Positions 9,789 through 23,143 are shown, counted from the first letter of the stretch. The stretch: DNA of 33,509 nt from Arthrobacter sp. H20 (GCF_000520515.1 NZ_KI914759.1:1-33509), one strand, 5' to 3'. A program made the numbers and translations. Notes: generated from the sequence alone by a model not told the origin.

Positions 9789-10070
9789 CTAGCGGCGCTT
9801 GCCCTTGCGGTCGTCCTTTACATGGCCGCGGAAGGTCCGCGTCGCAGCGAATTCGCCGAGCTTGTGCCCGACCATTGACTCTGTGACAAACACCGGGATG
9901 TGCTTGCGCCCGTCGTGCACGGCGATCGTGTGCCCCAGCATGTCGGGGATGATCATTGAGCGGCGGGACCACGTCTTGATGACGTTTTTGGTGCCCAAGT
10001 CGTTTTCACGAGCTACCTTCACAAAAAGGTGCTGATCGACGAAGGGGCCTTTCTTCAGGCTGCGTGGCAT
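9789..10070 (-). CDS. rpsS: 30S ribosomal protein S19
   Basis: S19 forms a complex with S13 in the head of the small subunit. The 93-residue product is nearly the family consensus: [63 protein letters not shown], and the C-terminal [14 protein letters not shown]. Length and gene order (rplB-rpsS-rplV) are normal. The rplB stop lies 12 bp upstream. Confidence 0.98.
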   Translation of the reverse strand: MPRSLKKGPFVDQHLFVKVARENDLGTKNVIKTWSRRSMIIPDMLGHTIAVHDGRKHIPVFVTESMVGHKLGEFAATRTFRGHVKDDRKGKRR

Positions 10071-10082
10071 GTCTCCAGGCTC

Positions 10083-10922
10083 CTATCGCTTGTTCTTGCC
10101 GGAACGACGGCGACGCACGATCAGTGAGTCGCTCTCTTTGTTTTTGCGGCGGGTACGGCCTTCGGCCTTACCGTTCGGGTTCACCGGGTGACGGCCACCA
10201 GAGGTTTTACCTTCACCACCACCGTGTGGGTGGTCAACCGGGTTCATGGCAACGCCACGAACGGTTGGGCGGACGCCCTTCCAGCGCATACGGCCGGCCT
10301 TGCCCCAGTTGATGTTGGACTGTTCTGCGTTTCCAACTTCACCGATGGTGGCCCGGCAGCGAACATCCACGTTGCGGATTTCACCGGAGGGGAGGCGGAG
10401 CTGCGCGAAGCGGCCCTCTTTGGCAACCAGCTGGACTGATGCACCGGCTGAACGGGCCATCTTGGCCCCGCCGCCTGGGCGCAGTTCCACGGCGTGGATC
10501 ACGGTACCAACCGGGATGTTGCGCAGTGGCAGGTTATTGCCTGGCTTGATGTCAGCGCCCGCACCGGCTTCCACCATGTCGCCCTGCTTCAGGCGGTTAG
10601 GTGCAACGATGTAGCGCTTGGTGCCATCGACGTAGTGGAGCAACGCGATGCGTGCTGTGCGGTTGGGATCGTATTCGATCTCAGCAACACGGGCATCGAC
10701 GCCGTCCTTGTCGTGACGACGGAAGTCAATCAGGCGGTACTGGCGCTTGTGGCCACCACCCTTGTGACGGGTAGTGATCTTACCGGTGTTGTTTCGACCA
10801 CCCTTTTTGGGGAGCGGGCGCACCAGGGATTTCTCCGGCGTGGACCGAGTGATTTCTGCAAAGTCAGCAACGCTTGAGCCGCGACGGCCGGGCGTTGTTG
10901 GCTTGTATTTACGAATAGCCAT
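10083..10922 (-). CDS. rplB: 50S ribosomal protein L2
   Basis: L2 is one of the most conserved ribosomal proteins and is needed for subunit joining and peptidyl transfer. The 279-residue product begins [18 protein letters not shown] and carries [18 protein letters not shown], and the signature [27 protein letters not shown] with the histidine near the peptidyl-transferase centre. Length is normal. It follows rplW by 31 bp. Confidence 0.98.
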   Translation of the reverse strand: MAIRKYKPTTPGRRGSSVADFAEITRSTPEKSLVRPLPKKGGRNNTGKITTRHKGGGHKRQYRLIDFRRHDKDGVDARVAEIEYDPNRTARIALLHYVDGTKRYIVAPNRLKQGDMVEAGAGADIKPGNNLPLRNIPVGTVIHAVELRPGGGAKMARSAGASVQLVAKEGRFAQLRLPSGEIRNVDVRCRATIGEVGNAEQSNINWGKAGRMRWKGVRPTVRGVAMNPVDHPHGGGEGKTSGGRHPVNPNGKAEGRTRRKNKESDSLIVRRRRSGKNKR

Positions 10923-10953
10923 GTGTCATTTCCTCGTTAAAGTGGTCTCCGCC

Positions 10954-11259
10954 CTAACCGAGCGGACCGCCGAAGATGTCGATCGTTCCTTCTTTGAGGG
11001 TCACGATGGCACGCTTGGTGCCCTTACGCTGACCCCAGCCGAAGCGGGTGCGCTTGCGCTTACCCGAACGATTGAGTGTGTTGATCGAATCGACCTTGAC
11101 GGAGAAAATCTTCTCCACGGCCAACTTGATCTCTGTCTTGTTCGAGCGAGGATCAACCAGGAAGGTGTACTTACCTTCGTCGATCAGGCCATAGCTCTTT
11201 TCCGAAACGACCGGCGCAAGGACGACGTCGCGGGGATCTTTGGAGATGGTCGCGCTCAC
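10954..11259 (-). CDS. rplW: 50S ribosomal protein L23
   Basis: L23 sits at the tunnel exit and docks trigger factor and SRP. The 101-residue product has the family features [50 protein letters not shown] and a basic loop [25 protein letters not shown]. The GTG start at 11259 overlaps the rplD stop by 4 bp (GTGA). Confidence 0.97.
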   Translation of the reverse strand: MSATISKDPRDVVLAPVVSEKSYGLIDEGKYTFLVDPRSNKTEIKLAVEKIFSVKVDSINTLNRSGKRKRTRFGWGQRKGTKRAIVTLKEGTIDIFGGPLG

Positions 11260-11903
11260 TTGGCGTCCTCCGTAGCTGTTGTGCTCTCGTCAGCATCTAC
11301 GGTCGTGTCAGCTGAGCCGACAAACGTGTCGTAAGCGGCCTTCGTGAAGATCACGTCGTCAGAAACGAGCACGTCATAGGTGTTGAGCTGGTCAACATAC
11401 AGGACGTGTACTTCCGGGACGTTTCGCACGGACAGAGCCGTGAGATCGTTGGCGCGCTCAATGACTACGAGCAGGTTTGGACGCTCCGAGATGCTGCGGA
11501 GCGCATCGATCGCACCCTTGGTGGACGGCTTGTCGCCGGACACCAGGGACTCGAGTACGTGGATACGGCCGTTGCGTGCCCGGTCAGACAGGGCACCGCG
11601 CAGGGCGGCAGCCTTCATCTTCTTGGGGGTGCGCTGGCTGTAGTCGCGTGGGGTGGGTCCGTGCACGACGCCGCCACCGGTCATGTGAGGTGCGCGGATC
11701 GAACCCTGACGGGCACGACCTGTTCCCTTCTGCTTGAACGGCTTGCGGCCTGCGCCGGATACCTCTGCGCGAGTCTTCGTCTTGTGCGTACCCTGACGGG
11801 CAGCGGCGAGCTGAGCCACGACGACCTGGTGCAGCAAGGGCACGTTGGTCTGCGTGCCGAAGATCTCTGCGGGGAGATCGACCTTTACAGTGTTGACAGC
11901 CAT
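11256..11903 (-). CDS. rplD: 50S ribosomal protein L4
   Basis: L4 lines the peptide tunnel; in E. coli it is also the autogenous repressor of the S10 operon. The 215-residue product contains the tunnel-loop motif [47 protein letters not shown] and the globular part ending in [18 protein letters not shown], then a short acidic tail. The ATG at 11903 lies 4 bp after the rplC stop. Whether it represses this operon is not shown by the sequence. Confidence 0.97.
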   Translation of the reverse strand: MAVNTVKVDLPAEIFGTQTNVPLLHQVVVAQLAAARQGTHKTKTRAEVSGAGRKPFKQKGTGRARQGSIRAPHMTGGGVVHGPTPRDYSQRTPKKMKAAALRGALSDRARNGRIHVLESLVSGDKPSTKGAIDALRSISERPNLLVVIERANDLTALSVRNVPEVHVLYVDQLNTYDVLVSDDVIFTKAAYDTFVGSADTTVDADESTTATEDAK

Positions 11904-11907
11904 CTGG

Positions 11908-12564
11908 CTATGCTCCCTTCACGGCGGTGCGTACGAGGACGACCTGGCCGCGGGCGCCTGGGACGGCACCCTTTATCAGCAGCAGCGACTTCTCGGCATC
12001 CACGCCGTGAACCGTGAGATTCAGGGTGGTCTGACGAACGGCACCCATACGGCCTGCCATTTTCATACCCTTGAAGACGCGGCTTGGGGTGGACGCGCCA
12101 CCGATCGAGCCGGGCTTGCGGTGGTTCTTGTGGGCACCGTGGGATGCGCCGACGCCGTGGAAGCCGTGACGCTTCATCACACCGGCGAAGCCCTTACCCT
12201 TGGTGGTGCCGATGACGTCGACCCGCTGGCCGGCTTCGAAGATCTCGACAGAGAGCTCCTGACCCAGCGTGTAGGTGTCAGCATCGGAGGTACGCAGCTC
12301 TACTACGTGGCGGCGCGGCGTAACGCCGGCCTTCTCGAAGTGACCGGCCAGCGGCTTGGTCACTTTGCGGGGGTCGATCTGGCCAAAGCCGATCTGGACA
12401 GCCGTGTAGCCGTCCTGGTCCGCCGAGCGGAGCTGGGTAATGACGTTGGAGTCAGCCTGGACGACAGTAACCGGCACCAGCAGGTTGTTTTCGTCCCAGA
12501 CCTGGGTCATTCCGAGCTTGGTGCCCAGAAGACCCTTTACCTGACGCGTAAGTGAAGTAGACAT
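11908..12564 (-). CDS. rplC: 50S ribosomal protein L3
   Basis: L3 is needed early in large-subunit assembly and reaches the peptidyl-transferase centre. The 218-residue product begins near [19 protein letters not shown] and contains [47 protein letters not shown], the conserved internal loop. Length is normal. The ATG at 12564 follows the rpsJ stop by 16 bp. Confidence 0.98.
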   Translation of the reverse strand: MSTSLTRQVKGLLGTKLGMTQVWDENNLLVPVTVVQADSNVITQLRSADQDGYTAVQIGFGQIDPRKVTKPLAGHFEKAGVTPRRHVVELRTSDADTYTLGQELSVEIFEAGQRVDVIGTTKGKGFAGVMKRHGFHGVGASHGAHKNHRKPGSIGGASTPSRVFKGMKMAGRMGAVRQTTLNLTVHGVDAEKSLLLIKGAVPGARGQVVLVRTAVKGA

Positions 12565-12580
12565 TATGATCCGCTCTCCC

Positions 12581-12889
12581 TTACAGCTTGATTTCGATGT
12601 TCACGTCCGCAGGCAGGTCGAGACGCATCAGCGAATCAACGGCCTTGGGCGTGGGGTCAATGATGTCGATCAGACGCTTGTGAGTACGCATTTCAAAGTG
12701 CTCGCGGCTGTCCTTGTACTTGTGCGGTGAGCGGATAACGCAGTACACGTTCTTCTCCGTCGGCAGCGGCACTGGGCCAACAACCGTAGCGCCTGCGCGC
12801 GTCACCGTCTCAACGATCTTCCGTGCTGATACGTCGATGACCTCGTGGTCATACGACTTCAGCCGGATGCGGATTTTTTGTCCCGCCAT
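12581..12889 (-). CDS. rpsJ: 30S ribosomal protein S10
   Basis: S10 works in the head of the small subunit and, as NusE, in transcription antitermination with NusB and NusG. The 102-residue product [29 protein letters not shown] to [29 protein letters not shown] is close to the family consensus. It is the first gene of the S10 operon, preceded by a 468-bp region with promoter candidates and several hairpins. The site before the ATG is GAGAG-rich rather than a classic GGAGG. Confidence 0.98.
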
Positions 12890-12908
12890 GGCGTCTCGAC
12901 TCTCTCTC

Positions 12909-12922
12909 TCAAGAATTCTTGA
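12909..12922. repeat. 14-bp palindrome before rpsJ
   Basis: TCAAGAATTCTTGA is a perfect palindrome 20-33 nt upstream of the rpsJ ATG. It includes AATTCTTGAA (12914-12923), which recurs before rpoC at 23095-23104. It could be an mRNA hairpin at the ribosome site or a protein operator. Confidence 0.6.
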
Positions 12923-13265
12923 ATAACTGTCAGTTCCTGCACGTGCTGCGCCCGTTGCATTGGCGCTCCTCCCACAGGCTGAATCCGGAGTTCTCCGGGT
13001 TCCTCACCCTGTTGAGGGACCGACCCCCGCGCTCGGGCGTGTCGCGGATTTCCTGCAAACTCATCCTGCGGTTTGCATCCACGTTTCCAGCCGAGCTGAA
13101 TCGGGGTGGTTATATTTGGGCTAACCGCCCGGCGAACACCGACCCTGCACCAGGCATTATCCTGATCGGGACGATATCTCAAACCGCGCGCACAAGCGCT
13201 TGAACAACTTGTCCAGTTTGCCAGATATCAGGCCATAAGGCCAATTCGGGCAGCGACACGCCTCG

Positions 13266-13303
13266 AGATCCGGCGAACGCTCCCAGATCCGGCCAGCGCC
13301 CCA
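13266..13303. repeat. 19-bp tandem repeat, two copies, downstream of the accessory gene
   Basis: AGATCCGGC begins at 13266 and again at 13285, a period of 19 bp. Read on the minus strand the copies contain GGGGCGCTGGCCGGAT and GGGAGCGTTCGCCGGAT. These match the plus-strand units at 14423-14479 (GGGGCGCCAGCCGGAT), 14 of 16 for the best pair. So the same repeat family lies in inverted orientation on both sides of the gene at 13358-14299. Confidence 0.6.
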
Positions 13304-13357
13304 CATATTTCTGGCGCGCTCACTGGTTTCAGCAGCAGTTGCCGGATCCTACGGCGC

Positions 13358-14299
13358 TCAGTGGAGCGGTCTGCCAGCAGTGAGACCCTTGGACACCAGC
13401 AGCGAGAGCAGTCGCTGCGGTTTGTTGATGTCCTCCCAAAGCCATCGCACCACAGTGAAGCCAAGCGCCCGCAGCCTGTCCTCGCGGATCTTCTCATCGA
13501 TCACCACCTGGCTGGCGCTACGACCACCCATGTACTCGGGCTTCTGGTACTTCACCAGGCCGTCGAGTTCGCCAATCAGCCCCCGGTCTCGCCAATAGAA
13601 GTCAGTGCGGGCGATGAAGCCCTGAGCATCGCTGAACGACTCCTGAAGCTCCGGCGGGCGGATCCCGAAAAGCGCCATGTACGCTCGGCTGGCTGATTCA
13701 CCGGGAGACCCCGATGCCGGATCGCTGAAGTCCAGCACACTGTTCATCCTCCTCCTCGCCGCCGCCGCTTGAAGGCCTTGTGCGACGATCCGCATCTGGA
13801 CTTGGTCAGTCCTGGCCCGCCGCAGAGAATCGTCAAGGGCGACGACGGCGCTGGCGAAGCTGGACTCACTGGCCAAAGCCAGCAGTGTGTAGTCCAGCGA
13901 CGTGATGCGCAGTCCATCCAACCGCACCTTGACTGGCGTATAGTCGCTGGAGAAGTGGCGGCGGATGTCTTTCCTGGACCTGCTCGATCGCCCATTCTCC
14001 TGCTGGGTGTGCACAACCAGCGGAACACCGAGAATCGGAACTGAATGAATGAGGGCGGCGCTCTCATGCGAGAACAGCGGCGGCCGCCGGGCGCTGAGGT
14101 TCACCGCGAGGACTCGGACCCGATATCTGTCCCATCGGTCCAGTTCCTTCCACACCGCATCCCCAATGTAAATGCCGTGCCGCACCCGAACCAGAGTGCC
14201 CGTCCTGCATTGACGCTGCAGTTGGGTGGCGTCCACCCTCTGAATAGCCAGCTCCGCCGATGTTCTCAGTTGGTTGCGCAGGTCTAGAATTCTACTCAT
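13358..14299 (-). CDS. Predicted AbiEi-like winged-helix / Vsr (DUF559)-like nuclease protein
   Basis: A 313-residue protein of unproven function. Residues 1-40 (MSRILDLRNQLRTSAELAIQ to RVRHGIYIGD) fit the helix-turn-helix plus RxGxY pattern of AbiEi-type antitoxin N-termini. The C-terminal part, from about residue 220, has E in GESASR, D in ARTDFYW, then GELDGLVKY, and EDRLRALGFTVVRWLWED. This order of acidic residues and a closing R..L...G..VVR.. resembles the Vsr/DUF559 branch of PD-(D/E)xK nucleases, with key residues apparently kept. I choose the ATG at 14299; an in-frame ATG at 14422 adds 41 residues without family character. No partner toxin gene is adjacent. It sits alone between the tuf terminator and the S10 control region, flanked by inverted 19-bp repeats. 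Confidence 0.72.
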   Translation of the reverse strand: MSRILDLRNQLRTSAELAIQRVDATQLQRQCRTGTLVRVRHGIYIGDAVWKELDRWDRYRVRVLAVNLSARRPPLFSHESAALIHSVPILGVPLVVHTQQENGRSSRSRKDIRRHFSSDYTPVKVRLDGLRITSLDYTLLALASESSFASAVVALDDSLRRARTDQVQMRIVAQGLQAAAARRRMNSVLDFSDPASGSPGESASRAYMALFGIRPPELQESFSDAQGFIARTDFYWRDRGLIGELDGLVKYQKPEYMGGRSASQVVIDEKIREDRLRALGFTVVRWLWEDINKPQRLLSLLVSKGLTAGRPLH

Positions 14300-14422
14300 G
14301 GCTCGAGTCTGCCGTGCTGGTGACCGGCCTGGGGTCGAGGTAGTCGTTTTGTGGACAGTGTTCACTCGAACGAACGCCGGCGCAACGTCAGCGCCCTCAG
14401 AACCGTCAAGCGCCGCAGCCAT

Positions 14423-14479
14423 TTCAGGGGCGCCAGCCGGATTCAGGGGCGTGAGCCGGTTTCGGGCGCGCTAGCCAGC
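14423..14479. repeat. 19-bp tandem repeat, three copies, upstream of the accessory gene
   Basis: Three 19-bp units run head to tail: TTCAGGGGCGCCAGCCGGA (14423-14441), TTCAGGGGCGTGAGCCGGT (14442-14460) and a diverged TTCGGGCGCGCTAGCCAGC (14461-14479). They lie between the tuf terminator and the accessory gene. The family recurs in inverted orientation at 13266-13303. Confidence 0.8.
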
Positions 14480-14501
14480 AGGTGAAGCCCCAGGACACAA
14501 A

Positions 14502-14535
14502 GAAGGGCCCCACTGCAGTTGCAGCAGGGCCCTTC
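14502..14535 (-). terminator. Intrinsic terminator after tuf
   Basis: GAAGGGCCC (14502-14510) pairs perfectly with GGGCCCTTC (14527-14535). The 16-base centre holds a CTGCA/TGCAG inner stem. On the minus strand the stem is followed by CUUUGUGUCC, a short U-rich stretch. It starts 20 bp after the tuf stop and should end the str operon transcript. Confidence 0.85.
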
Positions 14536-14554
14536 CCAGTGAACTCGTGAAGAG

Positions 14555-15745
14555 TTACTTGATGATCTTGGTAACGCGTCCTGAGCCTACGGTGCGTCCA
14601 CCCTCGCGGATAGCGAAGCCGAGGCCTTCTTCCATAGCGATTGGCTGGATGAGCGCGACGGTCATCTCAGTGTTATCGCCAGGCATAACCATTTCAGTTC
14701 CCTCTGGGAGAGTAATGACACCGGTCACGTCAGTTGTCCGGAAGTAGAACTGCGGGCGGTAGTTGGAGTAGAACGGGTTGTGACGCCCGCCCTCATCCTT
14801 TGCGAGGATGTAGACGTTGGCCTCGAAGTCGGTGTGCGGGGTGATTGAACCCGGCTTGACGATAACCTGTCCACGCTCAACATCTTCGCGCTTGATTCCG
14901 CGGAGCAGGAGACCACAGTTCTCGCCTGCCCATGCTTCGTCGAGCTGCTTGTGGAACATCTCGATACCGGTCACCGTGGTCTTCTGGATCGGACGGATAC
15001 CGACAATTTCGATTTCCGAGTTGATCTTCAGGGTTCCACGCTCGGCGCGGCCGGTTACAACCGTGCCACGGCCGGTGATGGTGAAGACGTCTTCAACTGG
15101 CATCAGGAACGGCTTGTCCTTGTCGCGGACTGGGTCCGGGACGCTGTTGTCGACTGCATCCATCAGGTCCTCGACGGACTTGACCCACTCGGCGTCGCCT
15201 TCAAGTGCCTTCAGGCCGGAGACGCGTACAACTGGTGCCTCGTCGCCATCGAAGCCCTGCGCGCTGAGGAGCTCGCGGACCTCCATCTCGACGAGGTCAA
15301 GCAGCTCTTCGTCGTCGACCATATCGGACTTGTTCAGCGCTACCAGCAGGTAGGGAACACCAACCTGGCGGGCAAGCAGAACGTGCTCACGGGTCTGAGC
15401 CATCGGGCCGTCGGTCGCAGCAACCACGAGGATTGCTCCGTCCATCTGAGCCGCACCGGTGATCATGTTCTTGATGTAGTCAGCGTGGCCGGGAGCGTCT
15501 ACGTGTGCGTAGTGGCGCTTCTCGGTCTGGTACTCAACATGCGAGATGTTGATGGTGATGCCGCGCTGCTTCTCCTCGGGGGCCGAGTCGATGGACGCGA
15601 AGTCGCGTGCCTCGTTGAGATTGGGGTACTTGTCGTACAGCACCTTGGAAATGGCAGCCGTCAACGTCGTCTTTCCATGGTCAACGTGACCGATGGTTCC
15701 GATGTTAACGTGCGGCTTAGTCCGCTCGAACTTTGCCTTCGCCAC
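14555..15745 (-). CDS. tuf: Elongation factor Tu
   Basis: EF-Tu is the GTPase that brings aminoacyl-tRNA to the ribosome. The 396-residue product shows G1 GHVDHGKT (19-26), the switch region [15 protein letters not shown]3 DAPGHADY, G4 NKSD, and domain 2-3 signatures [15 protein letters not shown] and [14 protein letters not shown]. The start is GTG at 15745 with a strong AGGAGG ribosome site. The 149-bp gap after fusA includes a perfect hairpin and a possible extra promoter, so tuf may be transcribed both with fusA and alone. A terminator follows. Confidence 0.98.
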   Translation of the reverse strand: MAKAKFERTKPHVNIGTIGHVDHGKTTLTAAISKVLYDKYPNLNEARDFASIDSAPEEKQRGITINISHVEYQTEKRHYAHVDAPGHADYIKNMITGAAQMDGAILVVAATDGPMAQTREHVLLARQVGVPYLLVALNKSDMVDDEELLDLVEMEVRELLSAQGFDGDEAPVVRVSGLKALEGDAEWVKSVEDLMDAVDNSVPDPVRDKDKPFLMPVEDVFTITGRGTVVTGRAERGTLKINSEIEIVGIRPIQKTTVTGIEMFHKQLDEAWAGENCGLLLRGIKREDVERGQVIVKPGSITPHTDFEANVYILAKDEGGRHNPFYSNYRPQFYFRTTDVTGVITLPEGTEMVMPGDNTEMTVALIQPIAMEEGLGFAIREGGRTVGSGRVTKIIK

Positions 15746-15894
15746 GGGTTCCTCCTAGAACGTTTTGAGAAGATCTGCTTCCCAGCCGCGCTGTTCGCGG
15801 CTGAAACTGTTGCAAGTCTACTGGGGGCTTTTACTTTGATGAAATTACTGCATGCCGCGGGAGCCGGATCGCTCCGTTGATTGGTCTGCGGAAG
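15746..15894 (-). promoter_or_regulatory. fusA-tuf spacer with hairpin and possible tuf promoter
   Basis: CAGCCGCG (15783-15790) and CGCGGCTG (15796-15803) form a perfect 8-bp stem with a 5-base loop, 38 bp before the tuf start. No U-tract follows, so it is more likely a leader or processing structure than a terminator. Upstream of it on the minus strand TAGACT (15820-15815) could be a -10 box, but the -35 (TTCATC, 17-bp spacer) is poor. Confidence 0.45.
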
Positions 15895-18009
15895 TTATTC
15901 GCCGCGGGTCTTTTGGATGATCTCGTCGGCTACTGCCTTGGGAACTTCCGAGTAACTGTCGAACTTCATCGAGTACACCGCACGACCCTGGGTCTTCGAC
16001 CGCAGGTCACCGATGTATCCGAACATACCCGACAGAGGCACCATTGCGGTGATGACCTTCACGCCGCTGGCGTCCTCCATGGACTGCATCTGGCCGCGAC
16101 GGGAGTTGAGGTCACCAATTACTTCACCCATGTATTCCTCAGGGGTGCGGACTTCAACTTCCATCAACGGTTCGAGCAGCACTGGATTGGCCATCCGTGC
16201 GGCTTCCTTGAACGCCATCCGGCCGGCAATCTTGAACGCCATTTCGGATGAGTCAACATCGTGGTAGGCGCCGTCAAGCAGCACAGCCTTGATGCCAACT
16301 ACCGGGTAACCGGCAAGGACTCCGTCGTTGAGGGCATCCTGGATGCCCGCATCGACGCTCGGGATGTATTCGCGAGGGATACGCCCACCGGTGACTTTGT
16401 TGTCGAAGGCATACAGAACGCCGTCTTCAACTTCCATCGGCTCGATGGCGATCTGAATCTTCGCGAACTGACCCGATCCACCCGTCTGCTTCTTGTGGGT
16501 GTAGTCATGCTTGGCAACTGCGCGCTTGATCGTCTCGCGGTAAGCAACCTGGGGCTTGCCCACGTTGGCTTCCACACGGAACTCGCGACGCATCCGGTCC
16601 ACCAGGATGTCCAGGTGGAGCTCACCCATGCCGGCGATGATGGTCTGACCGGTGTCAACGTTGAGGGAGACCTGGAAGGTCGGGTCCTCAGCGGAGAGCT
16701 TCTGGATGGCCGTTGACAGCTTCTCCTGGTCACCCTTGGTCTTCGGTTCAATCGCCACCGAGATCACTGGGTCGGGGAAGCTCATTGACTCGAGCACAAT
16801 CTGGTTAGCACTGTCGGACAGGGTGTCACCCGTAGTGGTGTCCTTCAATCCGATTGCCGCATAGATGTGGCCTGCGCGGGCTTCTTCAACTGGGATTTCC
16901 TTGTTGGCGTGCATCTGGAACAGCTTCCCGATGCGCTCCTTCTTGTTCTTCGTCGAGTTAGTCACCTGGGTACCCGCGGTGATGTGACCCGAGTAAACCC
17001 GGATGAACGTCAGCTGTCCGAAGAACGGGTGGGTAGCTACCTTGAACGCCAGAGCCGAGAACGGCTCTTCTGTGCTCGGCTTGCGGGTCAATTCAACTTC
17101 CTCGTCCCGGGGATCGTGTCCGATCATCGGGGGAACGTCGAGCGGATTCGGCAGGTAGGCGATAACTGCGTCAAGCATCGGCTGTACACCGCGGTTCTTG
17201 AATGCCGAGCCGCAGAGGACCGGGTAGATCTCCGAAGCAATTGTCAGCTTCCGGATTCCGGCCTTGACCTCATCGACTGAGGGCACTTCACCGGCGAGGT
17301 ACTTCTCCATGAGCTCATCGTCGGCTTCGGCAACGGCTTCGAGCAGGCGCGCCCGGTAGTCGTTTGCCTTGTCCACGAGGTCAGCCGGGATCTCTTCGAT
17401 CTCGTACTTCGCTCCCATGGTGACGTCACCCTTGGAATCGCCGCGCCAGGTCAGCGCACGCATCTCGACCAGGTCGACGACGCCTTCGAAGTCGTTCTCT
17501 GCACCAATGGGCAGCTGGATAACCAGCGGCTTGGCGCCGAGACGGCTAATGATGGTGTCGACAGTGAAGTAGAAGTCAGCGCCCAGCTTGTCCATCTTGT
17601 TGACGAAACAGATACGGGGCACTTCATACTTGTCGGCCTGGCGCCAGACGGTCTCGGACTGCGGCTCTACGCCTTCCTTGCCGTCGAACACCGCAACTGC
17701 ACCGTCGAGGACGCGCAGTGAGCGCTCAACCTCAACGGTGAAGTCGACGTGGCCCGGGGTGTCGATGATGTTGATCTGGTTGTCATTCCAGAAGCAGGTC
17801 ACGGCGGCACTCGTGATCGTGATGCCGCGTTCTTTTTCCTGCTCCATCCAGTCGGTCGTTGAGGCGCCGTCGTGCGTCTCACCGATCTTGTGGTTTACAC
17901 CCGTGTAGAACAGGATGCGCTCGGTAGTAGTGGTCTTGCCGGCATCGATGTGGGCCATGATGCCGATATTGCGGACCTTGTTTAGGTCGGTAAGCACGTC
18001 CTGTGCCAC
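15895..18009 (-). CDS. fusA: Elongation factor G
   Basis: EF-G drives translocation of tRNA and mRNA on the ribosome. The 704-residue product has G1 AHIDAGKT (19-26), [15 protein letters not shown]3 DTPGHVDFT and G4 NKMDK, then the domain II to V signatures, including [28 protein letters not shown] and [26 protein letters not shown]. Length is normal. The start is GTG at 18009. It lies 42 bp after rpsG and 149 bp before tuf, in the classic str operon. Confidence 0.98.
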   Translation of the reverse strand: MAQDVLTDLNKVRNIGIMAHIDAGKTTTTERILFYTGVNHKIGETHDGASTTDWMEQEKERGITITSAAVTCFWNDNQINIIDTPGHVDFTVEVERSLRVLDGAVAVFDGKEGVEPQSETVWRQADKYEVPRICFVNKMDKLGADFYFTVDTIISRLGAKPLVIQLPIGAENDFEGVVDLVEMRALTWRGDSKGDVTMGAKYEIEEIPADLVDKANDYRARLLEAVAEADDELMEKYLAGEVPSVDEVKAGIRKLTIASEIYPVLCGSAFKNRGVQPMLDAVIAYLPNPLDVPPMIGHDPRDEEVELTRKPSTEEPFSALAFKVATHPFFGQLTFIRVYSGHITAGTQVTNSTKNKKERIGKLFQMHANKEIPVEEARAGHIYAAIGLKDTTTGDTLSDSANQIVLESMSFPDPVISVAIEPKTKGDQEKLSTAIQKLSAEDPTFQVSLNVDTGQTIIAGMGELHLDILVDRMRREFRVEANVGKPQVAYRETIKRAVAKHDYTHKKQTGGSGQFAKIQIAIEPMEVEDGVLYAFDNKVTGGRIPREYIPSVDAGIQDALNDGVLAGYPVVGIKAVLLDGAYHDVDSSEMAFKIAGRMAFKEAARMANPVLLEPLMEVEVRTPEEYMGEVIGDLNSRRGQMQSMEDASGVKVITAMVPLSGMFGYIGDLRSKTQGRAVYSMKFDSYSEVPKAVADEIIQKTRGE

Positions 18010-18051
18010 GGTGTCTCCCTTATTCTTGGGTTCGTAGAAGTCGGAGTCTGG

Positions 18052-18522
18052 TTACCAGCGGTAGTGTGCGAAGGCCTTGTTCGACTCGGCCATCTTGTGC
18101 GTGTCCTCGCGGCGCTTCACAGCTGCACCGAGACCGTTGGACGCATCCAGGATCTCGTTCATGAGACGCTCGGTCATCGTCTTCTCGCGGCGACCCTTCG
18201 AGTAGCCAACGAGCCACCGCAGGGCGAGGGCCATGGAGCGGCCGGGCTTGACCTCGACGGGAACCTGGTAGGTTGCGCCGCCAACTCGGCGGGAGCGAAC
18301 CTCCAGAGAGGGCTTGACGTTGTCCATAGCCTTCTTGAGTGCTGCGACAGGATCGCCGCCACTCTTGGCGCGGGCACCCTCAAGTGCGCCGTACACAATT
18401 CGTTCTGCAGTGGACTTCTTGCCGTCAACGAGTACCTTGTTGATCAGTTGAGTGACCAGTGGGGAACCGTAAACGGGATCTACAACTAGCGGCCGTTTAG
18501 GGGCCGGGCCCTTACGTGGCAT
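18052..18522 (-). CDS. rpsG: 30S ribosomal protein S7
   Basis: S7 nucleates assembly of the head of the small subunit and lies near the E site. The 156-residue product [44 protein letters not shown] to [20 protein letters not shown] is full length and close to the family consensus. Its ATG overlaps the rpsL stop by one base (TAATG). Confidence 0.98.
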   Translation of the reverse strand: MPRKGPAPKRPLVVDPVYGSPLVTQLINKVLVDGKKSTAERIVYGALEGARAKSGGDPVAALKKAMDNVKPSLEVRSRRVGGATYQVPVEVKPGRSMALALRWLVGYSKGRREKTMTERLMNEILDASNGLGAAVKRREDTHKMAESNKAFAHYRW

Positions 18523-18896
18523 TACTTCTTCTCCATCTTCGCGCCGTAGAGGCTGCGAGCCTGCTTGCGGTTCTTGACACCCTGGGTATCAAGCGCACCA
18601 CGGACGATCTTGTAGCGGACACCGGGCAAATCCTTCACACGACCGCCGCGCACCAGCACGATGGAGTGTTCCTGAAGGTTGTGACCGACACCTGGGATGT
18701 AAGCGGTAACTTCGATGCCACCGTTGAGGCGCACGCGGGCAACCTTCCGGAGCGCCGAGTTCGGCTTCTTGGGGGTGGTGGTGTAAACGCGGGTGCAAAC
18801 GCCGCGCTTCATGGGACTGCCCTTCAGTGCGGGCGCCTTGGTCTTGACGACCTTAGGTGTCCGGCCCTTACGGACCAGCTGGTTGATAGTAGGCAC
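18522..18896 (-). CDS. rpsL: 30S ribosomal protein S12
   Basis: S12 controls decoding accuracy at the A site. The 124-residue product begins [12 protein letters not shown] and contains [19 protein letters not shown] and [19 protein letters not shown], the two regions where streptomycin-resistance changes occur; both are wild type here. The start is GTG at 18896, with a GGAG ribosome site about 9 bp upstream. It is the first gene of the str operon. Confidence 0.98.
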   Translation of the reverse strand: MPTINQLVRKGRTPKVVKTKAPALKGSPMKRGVCTRVYTTTPKKPNSALRKVARVRLNGGIEVTAYIPGVGHNLQEHSIVLVRGGRVKDLPGVRYKIVRGALDTQGVKNRKQARSLYGAKMEKK

Positions 18897-19125
18897 TTCT
18901 GCGTTCTCCGTAATGTCTAGAGATATTGGCTGTCGTTTGCTCCAAACCTACACATGTAAGCCGTCGCGACTTGACCGTAGGCGTGCGAAAATGTGGCATT
19001 CGTTGTACAAGTTCCCTACAACGCGGAGATACGCCCGTCAGGACGCCGATCCTCTGCCACACAAACAATTACCGCTACTCTACCAGAGATCGGCTGGCAG
19101 CCGGACCTGCGCCACTTGTTAACGC
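18897..19125 (-). promoter_or_regulatory. Control region of the str operon
   Basis: This region lies between the rpoC terminator and rpsL and has no credible gene. A possible promoter on the minus strand is CTGACG, a 17-bp spacer, and TAGGGA, near 19045-19015, but the -10 is poor, so I do not fix a start site. No strong hairpin was seen. Confidence 0.3.
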
Positions 19126-19163
19126 AGCGGGCCCCGCACACCCTGGGGTGTACGGGGCCCGCT
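19126..19163 (-). terminator. Terminator-like hairpin after rpoC
   Basis: AGCGGGCCCCG (19126-19136) pairs with CGGGGCCCGCT (19153-19163); after one unpaired base pair, ACACCC pairs with GGGTGT around a 2-base turn. It starts 12 bp after the rpoC stop. The following RNA (GCGUUAAC) is poor in U, so termination may be partial, yet position and stability favour the end of the rpoBC transcript. Confidence 0.75.
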
Positions 19164-19175
19164 CGACGGGGCCGC

Positions 19176-23066
<3,891 letters not shown>

Positions 23067-23143
23067 ATGGTCCCTGTTCTCTCTTTGTTCTCTAAATTCT
23101 TGAAGTCTTCATAAGGGGCGGTAAAGAGGTTCGACGGCGGCTG

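Larger units (their letters stand above)
12890..13357 (-). promoter_or_regulatory. S10 operon control and leader region, 468 bp without a gene
   Basis: No credible gene lies here. On the minus strand a possible promoter is TTGAGA (13182-13177), a 15-bp spacer, and GATAAT (13161-13156); a second -10-like TATAAC is at 13114-13109. Downstream, three inverted repeats could fold in the leader: TGCAAAC/GTTTGCA (13054-13060 with 13071-13077), CCGGAG/CTCCGG (12985-12990 with 12993-12998), and a 14-bp palindrome at 12909-12922. A GGCC-ATAA-GGCC hairpin is at 13231-13242. A leader of about 200-260 nt invites comparison with the L4-controlled S10 leader of E. coli, but that is inference. Confidence 0.5.

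Noticed and set aside
11845-12555. A 236-codon plus-strand frame opposite rplC and the rplD start
   Set aside because: It is a shadow of L3. The true gene on the minus strand has complete family signatures and correct operon position.
14300-14422. Upstream ATG at 14422 for the accessory gene
   Set aside because: The 41 added residues are low-complexity and the start abuts the 19-bp repeat array. The ATG at 14299 begins at the expected domain edge.
13266-14479. A CRISPR array made of the 19-bp repeats
   Set aside because: Units are directly adjacent with no spacers, too short, and no cas gene is nearby.
14951-15880. A 309-codon plus-strand frame opposite tuf
   Set aside because: Antisense of the strongly codon-biased tuf gene, with no ribosome site or known motif.
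14300-19175. tRNA genes next to tuf or in the str operon gaps
   Set aside because: No cloverleaf-like fold or TTCGA-type T-loop with matching stems was seen in the gaps.
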